A stretch of 64,000 nt of DNA from Bacteroidaceae bacterium (GTDB taxonomy: Bacteria; Bacteroidota; Bacteroidia; Bacteroidales; Muribaculaceae). The translations under genes and the position numbers were made by a program. The stretch spans positions 1 through 64,000 of the forward strand of contig JAETNO010000009.1 of assembly GCA_021768245.1 (NCBI GenBank), read 5' to 3'. Positions 27,638-36,992 of the stretch are shown here, in pieces. The notes under the pieces were generated by a model. It ran no database searches. It was not told where the DNA came from and was given only the letters and a program-made list of their open reading frames with translations. Numbering within the stretch: position 1 is the stretch's first letter; each line of letters starts with the position of its first letter.

Positions 27638-27645
27638 CAAATTTA
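27638..27645 (-). promoter_or_regulatory. Promoter -7 element for the AAA gene
   Basis: The minus strand reads TAAATTTG, 54 bp upstream of the start codon. No good -33 element is seen at normal spacing. Confidence 0.5.
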
Positions 27646-28158
27646 ACCATTCTCAGTGAGATTTACGACATTCAATCATCAAATTCTAAGGCTATTCTGC
27701 GAAAATAAGGTTTAACAGGCGTCCATTGAGTGCTGGTGGGGAAGATTGGAATGAGAATCGAAGTGATGATACTATGGCTTAAATATGGAAATCGTAGCAC
27801 ACATATGGTTCCTCTAATACGTCTTGACGAGTAAAAAGCAGCAAATCAACGCAATTAAAAATCATCAACGGAGTATAAATATTTAAAACTCCTTTGTCTA
27901 CGGTTATACCAACTTCCCAAAAAGTACACTATTCGTACACCATAATATCTGAATATCACTGATTATAAGCATGGTTATGGGCTACAACAGAAATTTCTCA
28001 GGTTTCCATTCGCAAGAAATATGCATAACGCCTCTTGGTATGTGAATTTATTATGGGTCTCTACCCAATATGATGCAAATTTACGAAAATAAGCTTTACA
28101 CCGCTCCTTGATTCGATGATAATTTATGCCTGGGGAATAGATATACGATGAATTTTAT
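27646..28158. other. Non-coding AT-rich gap with a short direct repeat
   Basis: About 510 bp with no supported gene. A near-identical direct repeat, CGAAAATAAG then G or C then TTTA, occurs at 27700-27714 and 28084-28098, 384 bp apart. A minus-strand TAAATTTG lies at 28075-28082 with no gene directly downstream. The right end of the AT-rich island is here. Nothing else is identifiable. Confidence 0.5.
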
Positions 28159-28166
28159 TAATTTTG
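28159..28166 (+). promoter_or_regulatory. Promoter -7 element for the holB operon
   Basis: TAATTTTG matches TAnnTTTG and lies 24 bp before the ATG at 28190. It rules out the ATG at 28148 as the start. Confidence 0.6.
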
Positions 28167-28189
28167 CAATTAAACACAGAAAAACCACG

Positions 28190-29320
28190 ATGAAATTCAG
28201 TCAGATTCCATCACATGAGAGTGTGAAACGCCAGCTGCGCGACATGGTGGCCGATGGCCGTGTGCCACACGCAATCCTTCTCCACGGGCCATCCGGGATA
28301 GGGAAATTCATGCTCGCGCGGACATTCTCACAATACCTCCACTGCCAGAACCCTACAGCCGACGGGGAACCTTGCGGAGTGTGCCCGTCATGCATGCAGC
28401 ACGAAGGGTTCAACCATGTCGACAGCATCTACGTGTATCCCGTAGTTAAGACCGACAAACTAAAAGCTCCTGTTTCGGCTGACTACATCACTGAATTCAA
28501 GGAATTCGTCGAGTCAAGTCCCTTTATGGATTTTGACCGCTGGACCACATTTTTCGAAAAGAAAAACGCCCAGCCCGTCATATATGTCTCCGAAAGCGAG
28601 GCGCTCGAACAGAGGCTTGCGGTCACCACGACAGTGTCGCGCTACAAGACCGTGATAATATGGCTGCCAGAGAAGATGAACGAGCAGACCGCCAACAAGC
28701 TTCTGAAACTGATTGAAGAGCCGTTTTCCGATACGGTGTTCATCCTCGTGTCGGACGACGCGTCCTCAATCCTCCCGACCATCTACTCACGGTGTCGCCC
28801 GATAGAGATGAAACGCTTGAGCGACGAAACCGTGGCTGACTATCTCATCCATAGACTTGCGATGGACCCACAGGACGCCATGGCAATGGCCCACATCGCA
28901 GCAGGGGACGTGAACGCAGCCCTGCGGGCCATGGATGCCACCAGCGTAAGCCGTATGTTTTTCGACCTTTTCGTACGCCTGATGCGCCTTGCCTATCAAC
29001 GTGACGTCAAAGGACTAAAGGAATGGAGCGCAGACGTTGCAGCCCTCGGACGCGAGCAGGCGGTGAAATTCTACGACTATTGCCGCCGGCTCATAAGGGA
29101 GAACTTCGTGTATAATTTCAATGTCCCTGAACTCCTCTATCTCAACCGAACGGAAGCGCAGTTCAGCAAAAATTTCGCACGCTTCATCTCGGAGAACAAC
29201 GCAGAGGCTATAATCGCAGAGATGGACCGCGCGGCAAATGACATCGCAGGCAACGCAAACGGCAAGATAGTCAATTTCGACCTCGCGATAAAGATGATAA
29301 TACTGATAAAGAACTTCTGA
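28190..29320 (+). CDS. holB: DNA polymerase III delta-prime-type clamp-loader subunit
   Basis: Clamp-loader subunit that helps place the sliding clamp during replication. The AAA core has GPSGIGKF at 33-40, in which the usual Thr/Ser after the P-loop Lys is Phe. This suggests weak or no ATP hydrolysis, as expected for delta-prime. Zinc-module cysteines are at 52, 62, 65 and 68. The later NKLLKLIEEPFSDTVFIL and ILPTIYSRCRPIEM (SRC motif) are diagnostic. It is 376 residues from the ATG after the promoter. An AddB-like nuclease follows after 44 bp. Confidence 0.93.
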   Translation: MKFSQIPSHESVKRQLRDMVADGRVPHAILLHGPSGIGKFMLARTFSQYLHCQNPTADGEPCGVCPSCMQHEGFNHVDSIYVYPVVKTDKLKAPVSADYITEFKEFVESSPFMDFDRWTTFFEKKNAQPVIYVSESEALEQRLAVTTTVSRYKTVIIWLPEKMNEQTANKLLKLIEEPFSDTVFILVSDDASSILPTIYSRCRPIEMKRLSDETVADYLIHRLAMDPQDAMAMAHIAAGDVNAALRAMDATSVSRMFFDLFVRLMRLAYQRDVKGLKEWSADVAALGREQAVKFYDYCRRLIRENFVYNFNVPELLYLNRTEAQFSKNFARFISENNAEAIIAEMDRAANDIAGNANGKIVNFDLAIKMIILIKNF

Positions 29321-29364
29321 CCGTCCGTCGACCTGAAACTCAGACAATCTCTCACGCGTCTACC

Positions 29365-32310
29365 ATGATTCCATTCCTAAGGCAAGTAGCCTCGGCATAT
29401 ATAAGTAACGAAATCACACAGCTTCCCGACTACTGCTTCGTGTTTCCCAACAAACGAAGCGGAGTGTTCTTTCAGCACTATCTTTCGATGGAAGCAGCCG
29501 GGAAAGCGTTCATAATGCCGGAAGTAGCGACGATATCCGACGTCACACGCCGTTTTTCAGCCCTCACCGACGCCCCCCGACTCGACCAGCTTTTTATCCT
29601 TTACAATGAATACAAGGAACTGAGCGGAGACATCGGCGACTTCGACCGCTTTCTCTTTTGGGGCGACATGCTGCTTAATGATTTCAACGACGTAGACCTC
29701 AACCTCGCCGACCCTCACAAGCTTTTCGTGAATCTAAAGCAGTTCCGCGAGGTCAGCGCCAACTATCTTACTCCAGAGCAGCAGGAAATCATCAGCCGCT
29801 ACTGGGGCGAAAAATACACCCCTACAAGCCCGGATGAATTCTGGAACCATATACACCACGACTCCCCCACCCCGCTTGAATCGAAATTTCTCAAACTCTG
29901 GGAAGTGCTCGACACCCTGTTCGAACGCTTCAAGAAAAGATTGCTCGACGGCGGGATGGCCACCCGGGGCATGTTTGCACGCAATGCAGTCAATTATCTC
30001 TCCAAGGTCCATGACGAACCGCTGCCGTTCAGCCGTTATATATTCGTTGGATTCAATGTGCTGACTCTCGCCGAGATACGCATTTTCGAAAAGTTGCAGG
30101 CCCGCGGATGTGCCGATTTCTACTGGGATCTCGCCTCGCCGGCCTTCAAAGCCGAGGGCAACCGCGCTGCGGTCTTCATGAAACGCAACGCAGAGTGTTT
30201 CCCCTCGCTCTACGACCTTCAGGAGCTTTTTCCTGAGAAGCTTGACTTCCCCTACATACACATAACAGGTGTGCCAAGCGCCTTCGGACAGACAAAGACG
30301 GCAGGGATGCAACTGCAGCAGTGGATTGACGACGGCACGATAAAAGACTGCGGCAATGCTATAGAGACAGCAGTAGTGCTTCCCGACGAATCCCTGTTCA
30401 TACCGATGATTCACGCCGTCCCTCCGCGGATTGAAGCCCTCAACGTCACCATGGGATTCCCGATAAAAAGCACCGCAGTCTCCTCGCTCATAGCCTCGGT
30501 GGTCAATCTACAGATGCGCAGTTCCCGCTCGAAGGAGGAATGGTCGTTTTTCTATGAGGACATGCGCACCGTATTGACCCATCCGCTCATGCAGGCAAGC
30601 GCCCCGGAGGATTGCAACGCACTGCTGAAACTGATGCTCGAAAAGAGACTCTATATGGTGGCGGCTTCAAAAATAGCGGAAACCACCCCGGGGCTGGAAT
30701 ATGTGTTCACTCCCATCCGTGACACAAACGGAATCGAGGAGGTCTACACCTATTTCTTCAACCTGCTGTCGACACTCCAGTCATTCACAAAGGCCGACTC
30801 AGCGAGAAAGATTGACACTTATGTCATAGACTCATATCTCACGGAGCTCGGGACGCTCTATCGCGTGAGCCGACGGTGGGGAATAGAGATGAAGGACACA
30901 ACCTTCATCCAGCTCCTGCAAAACACCATAGCATCAGCCGACATACGCTTCGCAGGAGAACCCCTTGCCGGGCTCCAGGTGATGGGAGTGCTCGAGACAA
31001 GAGCCCTCGATTTCGACAACCTGATAATGCTCTCAATGAACGAGCGTGTATTCCCACGCAAACAATACTCCCGCTCATTCATTCCCGACTCCTTGCGACG
31101 CAGCTACGGCATGGCCACAACCGAGCTTCAGGAATCAATCTTTGCCTATTCATTCTATCGCCTGATATCGAGGGCCACGAATGTAAGGCTATTCTACGAC
31201 GCACGCACCATGAGCGGGAAGAACAGTGAGATTTCCCGCTACATAGCCCAGCTGCTGTATCTTTTCCCGGAGTGCCATATCGACCACGACCTCGCCACTT
31301 TCCCGAACGAATTCCGCGAGGAGGAAGCCATAGTCATTGAAAAGACTCCCGACATAAGCGAAAAGATGAAGGCCTTCACCCCAAAGGGTGGTGACCGCAC
31401 GCTCTCCGCATCTTCGATAAACGACTATATAAACTGCCCGCTATCGTTCTATCTCAAAAAGATATGCCGTCTTGACCTCGACGAGGATGTCATGGACTAT
31501 ATGGATGCGTCGACCTACGGAAGTATACTCCACGAAGCAGCCGAACGGCTTTATAAGGAACTGCGCGGCAACCGCGACGAGGTCAAAATCAGCGGCGATA
31601 TCCTTGATTCATTCATCAAGGACGATATCAGGCTCGACACCGTGATTACCGAACTGATAAATGAAAAATACAACCGCTATCCCAAGGGCGACCGCTCTCC
31701 GCTTGTAGGAGAAAGCAAGGTGCTTGCCAGAGTGATGAAGCACTTCCTCGTCATGATGTTTCGCGAAGAGAAAAAAATCGCCCCATTCGATTTTATCGAC
31801 GGGGAACACGAGGTCAGGGCGACAATGAAAATCAATGACTCGCTGACGGTCAACATCCGTCAGTATATCGACCGAATCGACCGAATCTATCCCTCCGGTC
31901 GCTACGGCGAAGGATTCGGACGTCTGCGCATCGTGGACTACAAGACCGGCGTCGATCCTACGGATTTCAAATCAATCGACGACCTTTTCGACCCGGAAAT
32001 GAAAGAACGGCGCAAAGCGATATTGCAGCTGCTGTTTTACTGCAACGCCTATGCGGGTAAAATCGGTTATGACGGGCCGATAATGCCGCAGATTTATTCG
32101 TTCCGCACACTTTCGACCCGAGGTCTAAGTCCTCTGGCCTACAATTCAAGGCCCCTTGAAGACTACCATGAGGTCAACGACGAGTTCCTGACGCGCTTCC
32201 GTGAGACTGTGGCGGAGATGTTTGACCCGACAGTGCCATTCACCCAAGCCACCAACGAGGAGGCATGCACGTTCTGCAGTTTCAAAACCATTTGCCGAAA
32301 AGGGGTCTGA
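29365..32310 (+). CDS. AddB-like PD-(D/E)xK nuclease with iron-sulfur cluster motif
   Basis: Predicted subunit of an AddAB-type double-strand-break repair helicase-nuclease. The 981-residue protein begins with a UvrD-like segment lacking a Walker A motif (FVFPNKRSG), so it is probably not an active helicase. The C-terminal nuclease has IVDYKTG with Asp858 and Lys860. Cys691 (NCPLSFYL) and the CTFCSFKTIC group (968, 971, 977) reproduce the four-cysteine Fe-S clamp of AddB nucleases. No AddA/RecB-like helicase gene lies in the window. It is between holB and hemW on one strand; hemW follows after 17 bp. Confidence 0.88.
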   Translation: MIPFLRQVASAYISNEITQLPDYCFVFPNKRSGVFFQHYLSMEAAGKAFIMPEVATISDVTRRFSALTDAPRLDQLFILYNEYKELSGDIGDFDRFLFWGDMLLNDFNDVDLNLADPHKLFVNLKQFREVSANYLTPEQQEIISRYWGEKYTPTSPDEFWNHIHHDSPTPLESKFLKLWEVLDTLFERFKKRLLDGGMATRGMFARNAVNYLSKVHDEPLPFSRYIFVGFNVLTLAEIRIFEKLQARGCADFYWDLASPAFKAEGNRAAVFMKRNAECFPSLYDLQELFPEKLDFPYIHITGVPSAFGQTKTAGMQLQQWIDDGTIKDCGNAIETAVVLPDESLFIPMIHAVPPRIEALNVTMGFPIKSTAVSSLIASVVNLQMRSSRSKEEWSFFYEDMRTVLTHPLMQASAPEDCNALLKLMLEKRLYMVAASKIAETTPGLEYVFTPIRDTNGIEEVYTYFFNLLSTLQSFTKADSARKIDTYVIDSYLTELGTLYRVSRRWGIEMKDTTFIQLLQNTIASADIRFAGEPLAGLQVMGVLETRALDFDNLIMLSMNERVFPRKQYSRSFIPDSLRRSYGMATTELQESIFAYSFYRLISRATNVRLFYDARTMSGKNSEISRYIAQLLYLFPECHIDHDLATFPNEFREEEAIVIEKTPDISEKMKAFTPKGGDRTLSASSINDYINCPLSFYLKKICRLDLDEDVMDYMDASTYGSILHEAAERLYKELRGNRDEVKISGDILDSFIKDDIRLDTVITELINEKYNRYPKGDRSPLVGESKVLARVMKHFLVMMFREEKKIAPFDFIDGEHEVRATMKINDSLTVNIRQYIDRIDRIYPSGRYGEGFGRLRIVDYKTGVDPTDFKSIDDLFDPEMKERRKAILQLLFYCNAYAGKIGYDGPIMPQIYSFRTLSTRGLSPLAYNSRPLEDYHEVNDEFLTRFRETVAEMFDPTVPFTQATNEEACTFCSFKTICRKGV

Positions 32311-32327
32311 CAAATAAAAGAAAGAGC

Positions 32328-33473
32328 ATGAAACTCTACGTCCACATACCTTTCTGCCATTCGAAATGCGCCTACTGCGACTTCTATTCCACCCCACGGA
32401 AGGATTGGATGGAAGCCTATGTAGACGCGCTTGCCGGAGAATGGGAGCAACGACGTAAAGGGCTTAAAGAACCGATAGACACACTCTATCTCGGAGGGGG
32501 AAGCCCTTCATCGCTCCCCACAGGATTACTCAAACGGATAATCGAAACGCTTACAAGTGACAACAGTAGCATAAATACGTATACAAATAATCCTCCACAT
32601 CTGCGTGAGGCTACAATCGAAGCCAATCCGGAGGATGTGACAAAAGAATGGGTAGATTTCATCGTCAACGAAACCCCTTTCCGCCGTGTCAGCATGGGTA
32701 TCCAATCGTTTTCCGACGAGGAACTGGCATTGATAGGGCGCAGGCACAGCGCACAGAAGGCCATCGAAGCTATAGGCCGGCTGCGCGAAGGAGGCATAGG
32801 GAATATCAGCTGCGATTTAATCTACGGTCTTCCGGGGCAGAGTCTTGAATCATGGAAAAAGTCGCTTGACACCCTCATCGCCGTACGCCCTGAACACATA
32901 TCCGCCTATCTGCTGTCCTATGAACCGGGCACCAGACTGAGTGTGATGCTTGAAAAAGGGAAAATCCATGAAACAGACGAGGCGATAATCGATGATATGT
33001 ACGCTTTTCTGTGCGAGACCACCCGCAAGGCAGGCTATATCCATTATGAAATCTCGAATTTTGCCCTTCCCGGACGCGAGGCCATCCATAACTCATCCTA
33101 CTGGGACGGTTCGCCCTATATAGGTCTCGGCCCGGGAGCGCACTCTTGTGACGGCGTCAGTCGGTCGTTCAATCCATCGTCGCTAAAAAACTACATAGCA
33201 TGTAAAGGAAAAGATTTCGGAATCATCGACGAAGAGAATGAGCTGAACCGATACAACGACATGCTCATCACACGCCTGCGTACGCTCCGCGGACTCCGGC
33301 CATCATCGGTCAAGCAGGAATTCGGGGGTGAGATTTATGAAAGCTTCGTAAATGAAGCGTCAGCACTCGAAAAAAAAGGACTGCTAAAACTATCGCCGGA
33401 GGGAGCATATATAATCCCTGAAAAAATGTGGCTGACATCCAACAGTATACTTCTTGAGTTAATAAAAATATGA
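32328..33473 (+). CDS. hemW: HemW, radical-SAM haem chaperone (CPO-III-like)
   Basis: Radical-SAM protein related to anaerobic coproporphyrinogen III oxidase that transfers haem. The cluster motif is C10-x3-C14-x2-C17 in HIPFCHSKCAYCDFYS. GGGSPSSLP (SAM binding) and the family core RVSMGIQSFSDEELALIGRRH are present. The fourth cysteine typical of true HemN is replaced (CDFY ends the motif with Phe), which fits HemW. The ATG at 32328 is used; an upstream in-frame start at 32265 would overlap the nuclease gene. Length 381 residues. Confidence 0.93.
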   Translation: MKLYVHIPFCHSKCAYCDFYSTPRKDWMEAYVDALAGEWEQRRKGLKEPIDTLYLGGGSPSSLPTGLLKRIIETLTSDNSSINTYTNNPPHLREATIEANPEDVTKEWVDFIVNETPFRRVSMGIQSFSDEELALIGRRHSAQKAIEAIGRLREGGIGNISCDLIYGLPGQSLESWKKSLDTLIAVRPEHISAYLLSYEPGTRLSVMLEKGKIHETDEAIIDDMYAFLCETTRKAGYIHYEISNFALPGREAIHNSSYWDGSPYIGLGPGAHSCDGVSRSFNPSSLKNYIACKGKDFGIIDEENELNRYNDMLITRLRTLRGLRPSSVKQEFGGEIYESFVNEASALEKKGLLKLSPEGAYIIPEKMWLTSNSILLELIKI

Positions 33474-33480
33474 TATAACC

Positions 33481-34266
33481 ATGAAACGAACCATCACTTC
33501 CATTCTCACAATTTTTCTCCTGTCCACCCTGTTTGCAAACGCCGCATCTCCAACCATGATAGGCCGGCGCGGTTGCGGTTATGCGATAGAAAATACCGCT
33601 GAGGCCTACCGCGAGGGAGCGCGCAGGGGATTCAAAATTATGGAAGCCCACGTGAGGCTCACATCTGACTCGGTTTTCGTGACTTCCCACGACGGTAAGA
33701 CCGCGCGTCTCGGCGGACGCATGAATGTGGCGAAATCTCCGCTTGACAGCCTGCGGAGCGAACGATATGCCCAGGAACGTGACCATGGCAGCTATGACGG
33801 TGGCTCCATATGTACTGTCAGTGAATTTTTAGACATCTGTTCGGAATCAGGGGTAGTCCCTTTGCTCCACCTGAAGAAACTGAACAAGGATACGCATGAC
33901 TGCGCCTTCCTCACACCCCTTGTGAGACTCGTAGAAGAGAAAAAACTTGCTGACAGATGCATACTCCTGACTTCCGAGCCTGACTATATCGACTATCTCA
34001 TGCTCAAGCATCCTGAAATCAAGCTCCAGTATCAGGCCGACGCCAAATGGGAGGAAAGATTCGAATGGTCGTGCGGAAAAGGGCTCGACGTACAGATTCG
34101 CGCCGACCTTGTCGACGCCGACTGTGTGAAACGCTATCATGATGCAGGAGTGAAAGTCAATGTGTGGACTGTCAACGATGAAAAGGAATATATCCGTCTG
34201 CGCGACTGCGGTGTTGATTTCATGGTCACTGACTATATCACCCCTTCCGAAGCCAACAATATTTAA
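33481..34266 (+). CDS. Secreted GDPD-fold protein with altered active site
   Basis: Related to glycerophosphodiester phosphodiesterases, which hydrolyse glycerophosphodiesters to glycerol 3-phosphate. A signal peptide (residues 1-22, ending ANAA) indicates periplasmic or secreted location. The fold is recognisable by RRGCGYAIENT, VTSHD, and the C-terminal NVWTVNDEKEY with DFMVTDY. The first catalytic His of the family (HRG) is Arg29 here, and the metal-binding Asp of the ExD motif is His57. Glu55 and the second catalytic His70 remain. Hydrolase activity is therefore doubtful. It follows hemW by 7 bp. Confidence 0.85.
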   Translation: MKRTITSILTIFLLSTLFANAASPTMIGRRGCGYAIENTAEAYREGARRGFKIMEAHVRLTSDSVFVTSHDGKTARLGGRMNVAKSPLDSLRSERYAQERDHGSYDGGSICTVSEFLDICSESGVVPLLHLKKLNKDTHDCAFLTPLVRLVEEKKLADRCILLTSEPDYIDYLMLKHPEIKLQYQADAKWEERFEWSCGKGLDVQIRADLVDADCVKRYHDAGVKVNVWTVNDEKEYIRLRDCGVDFMVTDYITPSEANNI

Positions 34267-34300
34267 CCCTGCACTCCTCACTCTGTCTGCTATTTATTCG

Positions 34301-34308
34301 TAACTTTG
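34301..34308 (+). promoter_or_regulatory. Promoter -7 element for the CpsB-like gene
   Basis: TAACTTTG matches TAnnTTTG and lies 54 bp upstream of the ATG at 34363, in a 96-bp gap. It suggests a transcript separate from the hemW-GDPD genes. Confidence 0.6.
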
Positions 34309-34362
34309 CACTCCCCATCCAGGGATTATTCCAATAATTATAATTGTTTTGATACTTAAGCT

Positions 34363-35115
34363 ATGTCCCTATTCAGCTTTCTGTCTAAAAAGAGTGAACC
34401 CGCGAAGCTTCCTGTAAAGACCGACATCCACTGCCACATCCTTCCGGGAGTTGACGACGGCTCTCCTGACGTAGAAACGTCCGTGGCCCTCGTCGAGCGT
34501 CAACGCTCATGGGGCATAGAGCGCATAATCGCCACACCCCACATAACAGAGGCATCTTTCCCCAACTCTCCCGAGACGCTTGACCCGGCTCTTGACGAAC
34601 TGCTGGACGCACTAAAGAGCCGCGGGATTGATATTCCCGTAAGCCGGGCATCAGAAAACCGCATTGACGACTATTTCCGCGAACAGCTTAAAGGCGGCTT
34701 CATCACCACCTTCCCCAACAATTATATCCTTGTCGAAAATTCATTCATCCAGGAGCCCTGGCAACTCGACAGATTCCTCTTCGACCTGAAGATTCAAGGC
34801 TACCGCCCTATCCTCGCCCATCCCGAACGCTATTTCTATTATTTCGAGGAGCATCCCGAACGCTACGACCAGCTCCACCACGCAGGCACACTTTTCCAAA
34901 TCAACGTGCTTTCGCTCGCCGGAGCATATTCTAAAAAAGAAAAACGCGTGGCCGAAAAGCTGATTGAAAAAGGATATGTCGACTTTTTGGGGACAGATCT
35001 GCACAACTTCCGTCATGCAGATATCATCGACGACTATCTCACTACCAAAGACGCTCACCGCCATTTCGCCATGCTCGAAGGGAAACTGCTCAATGACACG
35101 GTGTTGAATCCTTAG
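34363..35115 (+). CDS. CpsB/YwqE-type PHP-domain tyrosine-protein phosphatase
   Basis: Predicted metal-dependent phosphatase of the PHP family that dephosphorylates tyrosine-autokinases controlling capsule or exopolysaccharide synthesis. The first metal motif is DIHCHILPGVDDGS, followed by IIATPHI, then LAHPERYFYY and DFLGTDLHNF, all conserved in CpsB. Length 250 residues; cytoplasmic. No polysaccharide cluster or kinase gene is nearby. It has its own promoter, and a patatin gene converges on it with a 28-bp gap. Confidence 0.9.
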   Translation: MSLFSFLSKKSEPAKLPVKTDIHCHILPGVDDGSPDVETSVALVERQRSWGIERIIATPHITEASFPNSPETLDPALDELLDALKSRGIDIPVSRASENRIDDYFREQLKGGFITTFPNNYILVENSFIQEPWQLDRFLFDLKIQGYRPILAHPERYFYYFEEHPERYDQLHHAGTLFQINVLSLAGAYSKKEKRVAEKLIEKGYVDFLGTDLHNFRHADIIDDYLTTKDAHRHFAMLEGKLLNDTVLNP

Positions 35116-35143
35116 AAACTATTATACGCATCAAGGGAGCCGT

Positions 35144-35989
35144 TTACTTCAGAAAATCAAGCATACTGTCAAGAGTCTCCGCACAGGCCTCGCGACCAAT
35201 CGCGTAGACACGGCGCATCTTGTCGGGATTCATTTCCACGCGTCCGATCGGAAGTGGCTGAGCGGGAGCAATCACAAAAGCCCGTCCGGCCTCCACTTCA
35301 GCCTCAACATAATCGAGCTGTGAATTGTACATGTCATGCCGTTTAACCATCGCCTCAGCTACTGCCGGATATCGACGCAGCAAGCGTCGGAAAAGCCATG
35401 AATTGACAGGCTTTTTCCTGTAGCCCAAAGGCTGCGTCAAAACCACTACGTTGCGCTCATAGCCAAGTCCCTGAAAGAATTTCAAGGGTATTGAATCGCT
35501 TATGCCTCCGTCGAGCAGCAGCCGGCCATCATCGACTTTCACCGGACGGGTGACTACCGGCATGGACGCCGAAGCCCTCAGCCATTCAAGTGAATCACGG
35601 TCCACTTTGTCCATCCTATGATAGACGGCATCGCCTGTAGCGACATCCGTACATACCATATAGAACTCCATCGGATTTGATTCGAAGGTCTGACTGTCAA
35701 ATATATCGAGTTCGAGAGGGAGAGTGTGATAGGCAAACTCTGCTCCGACGAGGTCACCGGTCTTTAACAGACTGCGCAATCCCATATAACGTGGGTCTTT
35801 GCCGAAACGGAGATTGTAGCGCAACACGCGTCCCGGCTGACGCGACTTGAAATTGCAGCCGAAACTCGACCCGGCCGAGACACCGACCATGCCGTCGAAA
35901 TCAACGCCACGCTCCATCATGACATCAATCACGCCGGCTGTGAAGAGCCCTCTCATAGCCCCACCTTCAAGCACAAGACCTCGTTTCAT
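35144..35989 (-). CDS. Patatin-like phospholipase (YjjU type)
   Basis: Predicted serine acyl-hydrolase. The oxyanion motif GGAMRGLFTAG begins at residue 9, the nucleophile is Ser38 in GVSAG, and the dyad Asp lies in LLLDGGISDSIP. No signal peptide; 281 residues. The start at 35989 is used rather than an in-frame ATG at 36007. It is unrelated in sequence detail to the patatin at 22.5 kb and resembles the YjjU subgroup. It is transcribed from its own promoter (36027-36034). The GLPGLI operon upstream ends about 100 bp before it. Confidence 0.9.
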   Translation of the reverse strand: MKRGLVLEGGAMRGLFTAGVIDVMMERGVDFDGMVGVSAGSSFGCNFKSRQPGRVLRYNLRFGKDPRYMGLRSLLKTGDLVGAEFAYHTLPLELDIFDSQTFESNPMEFYMVCTDVATGDAVYHRMDKVDRDSLEWLRASASMPVVTRPVKVDDGRLLLDGGISDSIPLKFFQGLGYERNVVVLTQPLGYRKKPVNSWLFRRLLRRYPAVAEAMVKRHDMYNSQLDYVEAEVEAGRAFVIAPAQPLPIGRVEMNPDKMRRVYAIGREACAETLDSMLDFLK

Positions 35990-36026
35990 AATTCGTCTAT
36001 GATTCATTAATTCATTGAATCAAATG

Positions 36027-36056
36027 CAAATTTACGACTTTTCGCCAAAATCCCAA
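36027..36056 (-). promoter_or_regulatory. Promoter for the YjjU-type patatin
   Basis: The minus strand has TAAATTTG at 36027-36034 and TTG at 36054-36056, 19 bp apart, 38 bp upstream of the start codon. It separates the patatin from the GLPGLI operon. Confidence 0.65.
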
Positions 36057-36088
36057 TCAGGGATGAATTATTCCCAAGAAACTGTTCT

Positions 36089-36946
36089 TTATTCGGTCTC
36101 GAAAGAGTAGCGGGAGAGTGTGTAAGGTGGCTCTTCGCTGCTTCCCCCACGGCTTTCGACCCTGACCGAGGAACCGAAACGGGCTTTAAGAATTGTAAGT
36201 CGGTTGTTCATAAAATACTCATGGTCGGCAAGGGCCTTTTTACGGTCAACCGTCCCGTAACTGTCCACGGAATACATAGGCGGGATAGCCTCGTCGACAG
36301 TTTCAATCCCTGTCGCCTCCAGACGGATATCATTGTCCGACTCCGCAAGAAGGATAAGTCCCGGAAGACCGCGAAGTTTCCACGGCCCGTCAGAAACCGG
36401 GATTTCAGGAGTGAACCATGCTCGCCAGTGCCGTCCGTGATAGTCACTCTCAGCCATAATGCAATCATAGCCGAGAATATTGCGCACAGAATCGCTTTCA
36501 ATCTTCCAACTGATTTCCCCAAGAGGCTCTTCATATGTGCCAAGTTCATCAGCCCAACGGTCATAGACCTTCAGACTTTCCTTATGGAAATCTTTCACAA
36601 CATACGTGTAGACGGTCTTATCGGGAGCGTTGCCCTTGGACTTGTCGACCGTTATCGACCCGTCCGGACCTTGCATGACCCAAGCCGCCATCTGAATCTG
36701 GCGCAACTGCTTTTTCCCCTCAGGAGTTGAAGTCATAGAGTCGACGAGCTGGCTCATCGTGTTGAAATATTTCGAGCCATCCTTACCGGTGAGAAGTTGC
36801 ATTTTCGAGACCTTAATATCATCATCGGCACTATGGGAGTAGGAATGGCTCCGGCTGTCGTATGATACTTTTACCGATGCCTTTTGCGCATATACACATG
36901 AATACGCTACACATATTGATAAAATAGCAAGTATAAATTTTTTCAT
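36089..36946 (-). CDS. GLPGLI family secreted protein (copy 4, last gene of the operon)
   Basis: Member of the GLPGLI family (Porphyromonas-type paralogous family of unknown function). It has a signal peptide (MKKFILAILSICVAYSCVYAQ) and the family core WFTPEIPVSDGPWKLRGLPG followed by LILLAES. Length 285 residues. The start at 36946 is chosen because it begins a clean signal peptide; an in-frame ATG at 37024 would overlap the preceding gene. It lies 46 bp after copy 3. It lacks the ETDY C-terminus shared by the other three and ends in SRYSFETE, so it is the most diverged copy. Confidence 0.9.
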   Translation of the reverse strand: MKKFILAILSICVAYSCVYAQKASVKVSYDSRSHSYSHSADDDIKVSKMQLLTGKDGSKYFNTMSQLVDSMTSTPEGKKQLRQIQMAAWVMQGPDGSITVDKSKGNAPDKTVYTYVVKDFHKESLKVYDRWADELGTYEEPLGEISWKIESDSVRNILGYDCIMAESDYHGRHWRAWFTPEIPVSDGPWKLRGLPGLILLAESDNDIRLEATGIETVDEAIPPMYSVDSYGTVDRKKALADHEYFMNNRLTILKARFGSSVRVESRGGSSEEPPYTLSRYSFETE

Positions 36947-36992
36947 ATCATAAACCTTTTCTGATAGTTTACCATTAGAAAGCCACACATAT

